Below the pieces are notes generated by a model. That model did not search any database, had not been told where the DNA came from, and was given only the letters and a program-made list of their open reading frames with translations. 12,284 nucleotides of DNA from positions 1 to 12,284 of the forward strand of contig CACZPB010000251.1 of the NCBI GenBank assembly GCA_902782905.1, given 5' to 3'. The position numbers were made by a program, and so were the translations under genes. This document shows positions 1 through 6,407 of the stretch, in pieces; the stretch's first letter is position 1, and each line of letters begins with the position of its first letter. The DNA is from an uncultured bacterium. GTDB lineage: Bacteria; Cyanobacteriota; Vampirovibrionia; Gastranaerophilales; Gastranaerophilaceae.

Positions 1-28
1 TTTCGTGCATTTAAACTAATATATAGAT

Positions 29-57
29 ATTATATTATCTACAAATCTAAAAATCAA
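29..57 (-). promoter_or_regulatory. Candidate sigma70 promoter reading out of the left edge
   Basis: On the minus strand a TTGATT -35 box (52-57) is followed after 17 bases by a perfect TATAAT -10 box (29-34). Transcription would begin near position 22 and leave the window leftward, so the gene served is not visible. The stretch is very AT-rich, which raises the chance of a random match. Confidence 0.4.
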
Positions 58-106
58 GCAAAATATGCTGTGCGTGGCTGTTTTTTTAGAGATTGCGCAA
101 AATTCC

Positions 107-140
107 AAAATGTTAAAGAAGGCACATTGTTTAACATTTT
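107..140. repeat. Inverted repeat pair 1 (AAAATGTTAAA / TTTAACATTTT)
   Basis: Perfect 11-bp inverted repeat, arms 107-117 and 130-140, separated by 12 bases. The same two arms recur at 198-208 and 232-242. The arms are too AT-rich for a strong terminator alone. Four copies in 136 bp suggest binding sites for a protein such as the nearby recombinase or a replication or regulatory factor. That role is inference. Confidence 0.6.
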
Positions 141-197
141 CTCGGAAAACCGCGTAAAATAGGCACTTTTGAAAATGAGCAAAATACCGTAAATAAA

Positions 198-242
198 AAA
201 ATGTTAAACTTTGTGCGGATTCCTAACATTATTTAACATTTT
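198..242 (-). repeat. Inverted repeat pair 2, possibly also a terminator for the CoiA-like gene
   Basis: Same 11-bp arms as the pair at 107-140 (here 198-208 and 232-242), with a partial extra copy, CTAACATT, at 223-230. On the minus strand the distal arm runs into a T-rich stretch just after the end of the CoiA-like gene, so it could work as a weak terminator. A repeat or binding-site role is equally possible. Confidence 0.55.
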
Positions 243-250
243 GAAGATTA

Positions 251-1069
251 CTACGAAAGCATTATACGGTGCCTTGTATTTCTTGTTCCATACTGTTGTA
301 TTACTCTTTTTTGATTTTCTATAAATTGTTTCAGTATATCTGTTTGGTTGTTAACAAATATTTCCCAACTACCAGTTTTAGCATTTGCTACAAAATTGCT
401 TATTGATATTTGTATCACATATCTTTTTGAGTTAACATTTAGTGGCAATAAGCAAAATATAAAATTTCTAATGTCATTAGTATTATCCAATTGATTTAAT
501 CCCTTAAAATCAAAAATAACTGGAACACTGCTATCTAACCAGCTTTTCTGGAAAATGTCTTCTGGATAATATACTTCTATAATATTGCCAATCTGCATAT
601 TATTGAGACTTGGTATCCTAATTGGAAATATAGCTCTGGCAATACTGCTGCTATCTATGTTCTTTATAAATCGCTTAAAGTCATTTTTACATCTTGTACA
701 ATCAACAACCCAGTTCATATTTCTATAAAATGCTTCTCGTGACCTTCGTTCTTCTGGTTTTATAGCTGAATGCTGAAATTCAAGAGTAAAGCCTTTTTCG
801 GTACAAACATCCGCGATGTGCTTTTCCCCGGTTGTTTGATCATACTTAATGATTTCTTGCCAAGATTCCGGAAAATAGTTCTTCCACATTAAATGCCATT
901 CAGTTTCCTTATCATGCCAAGTATCGCACACTTTACGAGATTTATGTGCCCAATGCGCTATTTTATGCTCTCCGCATTTAGCTATAACCTCAGATTTGCA
1001 ATAAGGACATATTCCTTTTGCTCCCTTAGTTGCTTTGCAACGTTCTCCATTTACTTCCGCTATTAGCAT
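251..1069 (-). CDS. CoiA-like nuclease (competence protein CoiA family)
   Basis: 272 residues. The N-terminus has a small zinc-binding patch (CPYC at 21-24, HWAH at 39-42, C48), followed by an E55-x2-WH motif. The PD-(D/E)XK-type core reads HIADV (D87) then LEFQHS (E97, Q99) and EERRSREAFY, which is the usual layout of the CoiA family: zinc finger, then nuclease. Competence CoiA acts on incoming DNA during recombination, but many family members sit on mobile elements and their role is unknown. The residues beyond about 130 are not recognisable to me. The ATG follows GAGGGG about nine bases upstream. It is the last gene of the minus-strand left block, 78 bp after the small phage-like gene, and could share its transcript or use a weak TTGATT-type promoter in that gap. 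Confidence 0.8.
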   Translation of the reverse strand: MLIAEVNGERCKATKGAKGICPYCKSEVIAKCGEHKIAHWAHKSRKVCDTWHDKETEWHLMWKNYFPESWQEIIKYDQTTGEKHIADVCTEKGFTLEFQHSAIKPEERRSREAFYRNMNWVVDCTRCKNDFKRFIKNIDSSSIARAIFPIRIPSLNNMQIGNIIEVYYPEDIFQKSWLDSSVPVIFDFKGLNQLDNTNDIRNFIFCLLPLNVNSKRYVIQISISNFVANAKTGSWEIFVNNQTDILKQFIENQKRVIQQYGTRNTRHRIMLS

Positions 1070-1147
1070 ATTATTTATCCCCTCACTCTATATACATTAA
1101 ACTTAGGGATACATTTGAAATAAATCAAGCAATCGGTTTTTGTTTAT

Positions 1148-1366
1148 TTAATAGTCAATATCTGTATTTTCATTTATAATTCCGACAATTGCATCAAAAA
1201 TCTCATCAACGGGAATAGCATCTCGCTCGTCGTATTTTTTCCATTGACGAACCTGGTTATAAATTTCCCCAATAGTATATGCCATTTCCTGGGATTGCTG
1301 AAAAATCTTTAGCTGCGAATAGGCAAAATTTTCGCTGTCCGTATCAAATTCATAAATTACCTTCAT
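1148..1366 (-). CDS. Small phage-like protein of unknown function
   Basis: 72 residues from the ATG at 1366. A GTG two codons upstream would overlap the recombinase stop, but the ATG has a better ribosome site (GAGGG about 8 bases before it). It opens KVIYEFD, followed by a helical part with MAYTIGEIYNQVRQWKKY and an acidic C-terminus. This resembles a family of short proteins common in phages and integrated elements whose function is, as far as I know, not established. The match is from memory of the pattern, not an alignment. It begins within a few bases of the recombinase stop codon, so the two are almost certainly translated from one mRNA. Confidence 0.65.
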   Translation of the reverse strand: MKVIYEFDTDSENFAYSQLKIFQQSQEMAYTIGEIYNQVRQWKKYDERDAIPVDEIFDAIVGIINENTDIDY

Positions 1367-1368
1367 CG

Positions 1369-1953
1369 TCACACCCTCACGTTTTCTACTGCGTTAGCGA
1401 GCATTTTTTCGTTATAATTAAAATACCTTTGGGTTGTGACTATATTGCGATGATTAGCTAATTTTTGTACCAAACAGATATTAACGCCGGAATTAACCAG
1501 TTTTGAAACAAACAAATGCCTTCCCAAATGAGAGGCTCCTTTTATGCCGAATTTGTTATAAATGAAGCCAAACAGCCTGCTGATGCTCACGCGGTTATAA
1601 GGACGGTTCAGTTTCTGCGACGTAAACAAATATGTTTCCGGTGAAAGGTCTTCGCCCCATTTTTGTTGCAAATAGCTCAAATAGTCCGCCAATTCTCTTT
1701 TCATCTGGCTGTTCATAAAATACGAGCAAGAATGTTTACCCTTGTTCTTATCATAATCAAGGTTAATCACATCTTTGGGTTTCAGCTGGTCTGTATAGCA
1801 GTCCTTAACCTGTAAATACGCAAAATTTATGGAGCGCATGCCGTTCAAGCTACACATAAACATCATCCGGATTTGCTCGGCGTGTTTCATTGACTTAATA
1901 TAGAGCATAATGTCCTTGATTTTCTTATCATCTACAAATTCGCTGTTAGTCAT
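1369..1953 (-). CDS. Short tyrosine recombinase (FimB/FimE-sized, catalytic domain only)
   Basis: 194 residues. The catalytic set is complete: R40 (NGMRS), a lysine in the KNKGKH turn (70-74), H142-LG-R145 (HLGRH), H168 (ANH) and Y177 (TTQRYF), with the normal nine-residue step from H168 to the tyrosine. Full-length phage or ICE integrases are about 300-400 residues and carry an arm-binding and a core-binding domain. Both are nearly absent here, leaving the size of the FimB/FimE invertases (about 200 residues). It may therefore invert or excise a nearby segment rather than act as a classic integrase. A good ribosome site (AGGACGG) precedes the ATG. It lies 19 bases after the DUF1737-like gene and directly before the small phage-like gene, in a tight operon. 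Family assignment is firm; the reaction and target are not known. Confidence 0.88.
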   Translation of the reverse strand: MTNSEFVDDKKIKDIMLYIKSMKHAEQIRMMFMCSLNGMRSINFAYLQVKDCYTDQLKPKDVINLDYDKNKGKHSCSYFMNSQMKRELADYLSYLQQKWGEDLSPETYLFTSQKLNRPYNRVSISRLFGFIYNKFGIKGASHLGRHLFVSKLVNSGVNICLVQKLANHRNIVTTQRYFNYNEKMLANAVENVRV

Positions 1954-1972
1954 GGTTTCCGTCCTGCTTAAA

Positions 1973-2125
1973 TTATCTCACAATAGCCTGATAAAATACG
2001 GTGTAACCGTTTTCCGCTACGATTGAACAAATGCCGCCTTGCGGTTTCCAACCGTTGCATAACCTTTGGGAGACTATTTCTATCAGTTCGGCGAGCGAAT
2101 TGGCGCATTCCACATCATATTCCAT
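1973..2125 (-). CDS. Small DUF1737-like protein
   Basis: 50 residues. The sequence contains LAELIEIVSQRL, NGWKPQGGI and ends TVFYQAIVR, which is the pattern of DUF1737: a helix, then G-W-x-P-x-G-G, then a strand with YQA. The function of that family is unknown to me. The ATG lies two bases after the stop of the DUF3768 gene, and its ribosome site (AGAGGAG, eight bases upstream) lies inside that gene's last codons, so the two are translationally coupled. The recombinase follows after 19 bases. Confidence 0.75.
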   Translation of the reverse strand: MEYDVECANSLAELIEIVSQRLCNGWKPQGGICSIVAENGYTVFYQAIVR

Positions 2126-2127
2126 TG

Positions 2128-2460
2128 TTAATACTCCTCTGCCAACATAATGGTCAGAACCTTATTGGTGAGCTTTTGATTGGTGGCATCGGGCGACAAA
2201 TATAGAAATGAATTGTCATAATTATCAATTTTGAAAAAGATTTTCTGGCCGCCGTAATTAAATGCTCCAAAATCATGCTCACCATAAGGATCGTTGGCTT
2301 CGTTAAAATTATTAAACAGGCGAACCTTGCGGATAATTTCAGTAACGCATGTTTTGCCCAAAGCACGAATACCGCGCGTTAGGCAGAGCGTCCCTCTGGA
2401 AAGGTTTGTCCTAAAATCATCATTTTGTTTTGCAATGGTGCTTAATGTTTGATTCTGCAT
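2128..2460 (-). CDS. DUF3768 domain protein
   Basis: 110 residues from the ATG at 2460, chosen because CAGGAG stands six bases upstream. A longer in-frame version would start at a GTG (2490) and include that ribosome site. DUF3768 hallmarks are visible in order: an N-terminal helix with QNDDFR, LTRGIRALG, VRLFNNF, the near-invariant NDPYGEHDFGAF, KIDNYDN, and a C-terminal LTIMLAEEY. The family is found mostly in alphaproteobacterial chromosomes and mobile elements, often beside other small orphan genes, and has no known function. It is the first gene of the left operon. A clean TTGACA -35 lies at 2518-2523 but only weak -10 sequences follow (around 2492-2500), so the promoter is probable but not well defined. 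Confidence 0.85.
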   Translation of the reverse strand: MQNQTLSTIAKQNDDFRTNLSRGTLCLTRGIRALGKTCVTEIIRKVRLFNNFNEANDPYGEHDFGAFNYGGQKIFFKIDNYDNSFLYLSPDATNQKLTNKVLTIMLAEEY

Positions 2461-2582
2461 GAGATTCTCCTGTTTTTCTGGTGTTTGCACCTATATCAGG
2501 ACAGATCATGCGAATCTTGTCAAGATCTTTTTTTATAAAAAATCATCCATAATCAATATGTTAGTTGATTTTTCTTTTAAAA

Positions 2583-5024
2583 TCAATAGGATGAATCAGG
2601 AAAAAATTTTAATTCTAATTGCTTACTTTTTTTCGAACATCTAATTTTTGCTTTGCAACTTCTACAGCCGGATTGTTGAGATTTACTAGTTCTATGTTTA
2701 ATATTAGCTTGCCATGATTTTCCGCATATAGAGCATTTCCACCATACTGTTTTACCACTTTTAGGTAAGAAATCTTCAGGAACTAAAGGATAATTTTTCT
2801 CATAATCCCAGTCTTTTGCAATATCAGGATATTTTGTTTTCAAGTCATTAACGCCTTTTTGAGGAACTCTTCCGGCGCAACAAGGACATCCTATACCTTT
2901 CTTTCTGTTATTAGGACTGGACTGCCATTCATACCCACATTTTTGACATTTCCACCATACAGGCTTAAATCTCCCTGAGGTCACATCATAAGGTGTTAAC
3001 TCGCCGTTCTTGCTTGGATGCCATTCTTTCGCCAATTCCGGCATATTTTCAGCAAGGGAACCTCGTTGTTTAACACGGAGTTTTGTAAAGGTTACTCCCT
3101 GTTGTATTTTTGAGCATTCTGGACAACCAAACCTTCCTTCTCTTGTCATACTGTTTATACTACTTTTCCACTCTTTTCCGCAGTCTGGGCATATCCACCA
3201 TACGGTCTCATTTGAACTGATAGAAAACATATTTGGGGTTAGATTACCATTTTTACCATAATTCCATTTTGCGGCAACATCCGGTCTCATATCGGCCAGT
3301 GAATTATCTATTTTATTCAAATATTCCTGTATTTCGTTTTTATCACGCAAAATATTGATATCAGATACAATAGAAATATCTATCTCTGCGATAATCGCAC
3401 GAATTACCCGTTCCAATGCAATAATATCTTTTTTAATATTTTTAGGTATATAATATATCTTGTCTGCCACATTTGACCACTTTTGCTTATTTTCTTCTTT
3501 TACACGATACAGAAATATATTATTTTTTCGGCAAAATTGATATTTTCTAACTTCTCGCTCATGTTCATCATCTGTTTGGTGCCAGTATGCACCATCATAC
3601 TCAATAGCTATCTTCTTTGAAGGTATATAAACATCAAATTCCATTGCTGTACCAAAGAGTTCATTATACCTATTGAGTGCGTCAGAAAAATATTTTTTAA
3701 TATAATAAAAGATTGACTGTTCGCCAAATGATGTAAATTTGCTTGCGTTGCATATAGGACAATTTGTTCCTCCTGTTCCTCTACTATGAACACTGGCCTG
3801 ATATTCATGTCCAACCGGACACTTCCACCATACTCTTTTTCCACTTCCGGAAGTTATATCAGACGGTTTCAAAGCACCATTTTTTGTAGGATGCCATTCT
3901 TTCGCTATTTCTGGATACTTCGTTGCAAAATCATTGAAACCTTGTAATACCTTTTCACCCGAGCAATATGGACAATTATAATTACGTTTTGTTCGTTTTA
4001 TCAAAGACTGCAGAAAACTATGACCTTTTGAACATAACCACCAAACTTTTTTAGGACTACCTGGCATAACATTACAAGGTTTTAAATCTTTATTTTTTGT
4101 TGGATGCCATTCTTCGGCTATGTTCGGATAAGTAGTGCTTAAATCATTAAATCCTACCAAAACTTTGTGATTTGAGCAATATGGACATCCATTACCCAAA
4201 TTCGTTCGTTGTTTTACAGCTTGCTGATACTCATGACCTTTTGGGCAAAGCCACCAAACTTTCTTATGGCTTCCATATTTCACATCACAAGCATTTAGGC
4301 TTCCATTTTTTGTAGGGTGCCACTCTTTAGCTATGTTTGGAAATTTGGTCTCTAAATCATTAAATCCTTTAACAAGCACTTTGTTTACACAAGCCGGACA
4401 ACCATTATGACCTCTTGTCCTATCCGAAACACGGGCTTGCCACTCGTGTCCACATTTAGAACACTTCCACCAAAATTTCTTATTGCTTCCCCAGGTAATT
4501 GTTGTTGGCGTAACATTTCCATTTTTGTTCTGAAGCCATTCACTCGCCACTTCAGGATATCTTGATTGCAAGTCATTTATTCCTATAGCAACTCTTTGAC
4601 CTGAACATAAAGGACAAGAATTAGGATGCAATACTCTTGCGTTAATGGCTTGTTCGTATTCATGTCCTTCCGGACATATCCACCAAACTTTCTTGAAAGC
4701 ACCGGGCATCACTTCTGTCGGTTTTATACTATTCTTCGTTGGATGCCATTGTTTTAGTAATTCAGGATACTTTGTTGCCAAGTCATTATAACCAGTAAGA
4801 ACTTTTTGACTGGCGCAGTATGGACATCCTGTGCTATCCTTTCTGGTTCTATCGCATATCGTAGCTTGCCATCTTCCGCCACATTTATTGCATTTCCACC
4901 ATACTTTTCTATTGCTGCCGAATGTTATGTTTTCAGGATTAATACCAACATTTGCCTCATAGTCCCATTCTTCCATGAGGTGTTTAATTTCCGTAATGTA
5001 ATGCTTTTCATTCTTTGTTGGCAT
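2583..5024 (-). CDS. Zinc-ribbon repeat protein with an embedded Vsr-like PD-(D/E)XK endonuclease
   Basis: About 813 residues from the ATG at 5024 (AGAGAGGA just upstream); a GTG at 5051 would add nine residues. Positions below use the longer numbering. Nine copies of a 65-70 residue module occur: E-W-H/D-x3-N, then VWW-x-C-x2-C/GH-G-x-W/Y-x(15-20)-C-P-x-C. Six precede and three follow a nuclease domain at about 440-560. The modules match the treble-clef/zinc-ribbon repeat I know as DUF4379. Repeats 2, 4, 5 and 6 replace the second cysteine with GH (CPEGH and similar); repeats 1, 3, 7, 8 and 9 keep CxxC. The nuclease shows GEQS (E444), EFDVYIP (D473), IEYDGAYWH (E484, D486, H491), then a helix and LYRVKEE, as in Vsr/EDxHD-type enzymes. 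Likely role: a DNA-reading array positioning a single cutting domain. Whether it is a homing enzyme, a defence nuclease or something else cannot be told. Confidence 0.8.
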   Translation of the reverse strand: MPTKNEKHYITEIKHLMEEWDYEANVGINPENITFGSNRKVWWKCNKCGGRWQATICDRTRKDSTGCPYCASQKVLTGYNDLATKYPELLKQWHPTKNSIKPTEVMPGAFKKVWWICPEGHEYEQAINARVLHPNSCPLCSGQRVAIGINDLQSRYPEVASEWLQNKNGNVTPTTITWGSNKKFWWKCSKCGHEWQARVSDRTRGHNGCPACVNKVLVKGFNDLETKFPNIAKEWHPTKNGSLNACDVKYGSHKKVWWLCPKGHEYQQAVKQRTNLGNGCPYCSNHKVLVGFNDLSTTYPNIAEEWHPTKNKDLKPCNVMPGSPKKVWWLCSKGHSFLQSLIKRTKRNYNCPYCSGEKVLQGFNDFATKYPEIAKEWHPTKNGALKPSDITSGSGKRVWWKCPVGHEYQASVHSRGTGGTNCPICNASKFTSFGEQSIFYYIKKYFSDALNRYNELFGTAMEFDVYIPSKKIAIEYDGAYWHQTDDEHEREVRKYQFCRKNNIFLYRVKEENKQKWSNVADKIYYIPKNIKKDIIALERVIRAIIAEIDISIVSDINILRDKNEIQEYLNKIDNSLADMRPDVAAKWNYGKNGNLTPNMFSISSNETVWWICPDCGKEWKSSINSMTREGRFGCPECSKIQQGVTFTKLRVKQRGSLAENMPELAKEWHPSKNGELTPYDVTSGRFKPVWWKCQKCGYEWQSSPNNRKKGIGCPCCAGRVPQKGVNDLKTKYPDIAKDWDYEKNYPLVPEDFLPKSGKTVWWKCSICGKSWQANIKHRTSKSQQSGCRSCKAKIRCSKKSKQLELKFFPDSSY

Positions 5025-5090
5025 ATTTCCTCTCTTTGCGCAGGTTAGCACCTGTTTTCAGAGATGTAAATTCATTTTTGCAAAAGGACT

Positions 5091-5381
5091 ATGTATTGGT
5101 CAATAAATATTCATATACAGAGCAAGGAAGAAATGGATGCTTATTTGGGCAGACATTGCGATGATATCGCAAGTTACGAGGTTTTACAAGAAGATGAAGC
5201 TGCCTCCACAAATGACATTCTGCAAAGATTGGCCGAAGAATGCGAAGTTCTCCATAATAAACTGTTTTATATCTACAGACAGCAGGAAAAGCTCGAGAAA
5301 TCCAAGCAATATCAACAGTTAATATATGCAGCAGGCAGAATTTATGACGCCTGCGGTGCTATCAGAAGCTGTATAAAGTAG
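5091..5381 (+). CDS. Small helical protein, unrecognised
   Basis: 96 residues, the only convincing plus-strand coding gene in the island before the WYL regulator. An opening WSINIHIQSKEEMDAYL suggests a strand and a helix. The rest (residues 40-96) looks like two long amphipathic, partly charged helices ending in AAGRIYDACGAIRSCIK. I do not recognise the family. The start is uncertain: ATG at 5091 has AAGGA only two bases before it, whereas ATG at 5133 has AAGGAAG at a better distance and would give 82 residues. It is divergent from the zinc-ribbon nuclease (67 bp gap) and ends three bases from the end of the convergent PD-(D/E)XK gene. The position could suit an antitoxin, inhibitor or small regulator, but nothing in the sequence proves it. 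Confidence 0.5.
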   Translation: MYWSINIHIQSKEEMDAYLGRHCDDIASYEVLQEDEAASTNDILQRLAEECEVLHNKLFYIYRQQEKLEKSKQYQQLIYAAGRIYDACGAIRSCIK

Positions 5382-5384
5382 ATT

Positions 5385-6293
5385 TTATACGTGTCTTATT
5401 GGATAACCAATATTTTTACAAAATTGAAAGTAATTTCCTATATCTTCTCTGTTTGGGTTTGGTATAAACAAAAAAGGCTTTTCGTAGTTCATAACGTAAT
5501 TTCTCTCATTAACATTAGAATATATTATTCCATCAATCGGAGTGTTATTTCCATCACAAAAATAACGATTTTGTATTTCTATATCATTTTTTATTAGGCA
5601 CTTTTCATCATAGACTAATAAATGTTCATTGGGAAGATAATATTGTTGTCCATTAAGTCCAAATAATGCACAAATAATTGAAAAGCCATAATACATAGGA
5701 CCCTGTGGAAAATCTCCTTCGTGAATTTCTTGATTCTTTACAACGCTACTGCCGTTAATAGCAATAACAATTTTATCTTTAATGTTGACTGTTTGCTTAC
5801 TATAGAAACCGTTAATTTGCTTTATAGTTTCATTCAGAGTTGATGTAAAGCGTAAAGCACATTTATCACTGGTAATTATACAATCTTCAAAATCTGACTC
5901 TTCTTCTAATTCATTTCCATTAACTATATGAATTCCTTTAGGTTTTAGTTCTTTGATTATGCCCTCCGTAGGTGCTTTTGCTTCTATATGTATTTTAATA
6001 CCATTTTCTGTTTCAAAAAAATAATCTGGAGCAGCTTCTCTTGTATCTCGTTTGATATTTAATCCTGATTGTAATAAGGTGTTACCAACTAATACTTCCC
6101 AAAAATGAGAATGTTCATCTTTATTCGCAGAATCTTCGTATATGCCTGCTGCAACATTCATTTGTTCCATATATTTTACTATCTTTTGAGTTTGATTATA
6201 TAGATATTCATTTATCTGTATCTTATTATTAAATTTTGGAGGATTTTCCTGTGTTTCCTTATATATTTTCCGTCTAAATTCTTCTATGGTCAT
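5385..6293 (-). CDS. PD-(D/E)XK nuclease family protein, target unknown
   Basis: 302 residues. An N-terminal helical part (1-55) leads into a restriction-endonuclease-like core: HFWEVLVGN (E66), APDYFF (P89-D90), a strand, then IHIEAKAP (E104-x-K106). That is the E...PD...ExK arrangement of type II restriction enzymes and related nucleases. The remaining 190 residues contain mixed strands and a YYGFSIICALFGL segment I cannot assign. No methyltransferase is present nearby, so a standard restriction-modification pair is unlikely. It may be a modification-dependent or otherwise self-sparing nuclease, or act with the GmrSD-like gene upstream. AAGGA lies nine bases before the ATG. The 114-bp gap upstream carries the terminator of the previous gene and a weak TTTACA-N17-TATGTA promoter candidate, so it probably has its own transcript. 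Confidence 0.68.
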   Translation of the reverse strand: MTIEEFRRKIYKETQENPPKFNNKIQINEYLYNQTQKIVKYMEQMNVAAGIYEDSANKDEHSHFWEVLVGNTLLQSGLNIKRDTREAAPDYFFETENGIKIHIEAKAPTEGIIKELKPKGIHIVNGNELEEESDFEDCIITSDKCALRFTSTLNETIKQINGFYSKQTVNIKDKIVIAINGSSVVKNQEIHEGDFPQGPMYYGFSIICALFGLNGQQYYLPNEHLLVYDEKCLIKNDIEIQNRYFCDGNNTPIDGIIYSNVNERNYVMNYEKPFLFIPNPNREDIGNYFQFCKNIGYPIRHV

Positions 6294-6356
6294 TTGTTTA
6301 TTCCTTCATTTTGTAACTACATATCATTTAGGATTTTAATTGTAAAAACGCAATAT

Positions 6357-6386
6357 AAAATAAAAACCGCCACGTTTCCGTAGCGG
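6357..6386 (-). terminator. Rho-independent terminator after the GmrSD-like gene
   Basis: On the minus strand an 8-bp stem, CCGCTACG with CGTGGCGG (one G-U pair), closes a GAAA tetraloop (6367-6386) and runs straight into TTTTTATTTT (6357-6366). It lies about 20 bases past the stop codon. On the other strand the stem would have a C-A mismatch and no T tract, so the direction is clear. Confidence 0.88.
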
Positions 6387-6407
6387 CTTAAACAACATCG
6401 AAACATT

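Noticed and set aside
2560..2585. TTGATTTT...AAAATCAA inverted repeat after the zinc-ribbon nuclease gene as a terminator
   Set aside because: The stem is only A-T pairs plus one G-C and no T tract directly follows on either strand, so it cannot be supported as an intrinsic terminator.
2583..5024. The periodic pattern in this gene as a DNA repeat or CRISPR-like array
   Set aside because: The roughly 200-bp periodicity is coding: it comes from protein zinc-ribbon modules that are conserved at key residues and vary elsewhere. There are no identical direct repeats with spacers.
5137..5322. A second 61-codon plus-strand frame within the 96-residue gene
   Set aside because: It is an out-of-frame shadow with a poor start and a composition unlike a folded protein; the longer frame has better start sites and helical pattern.
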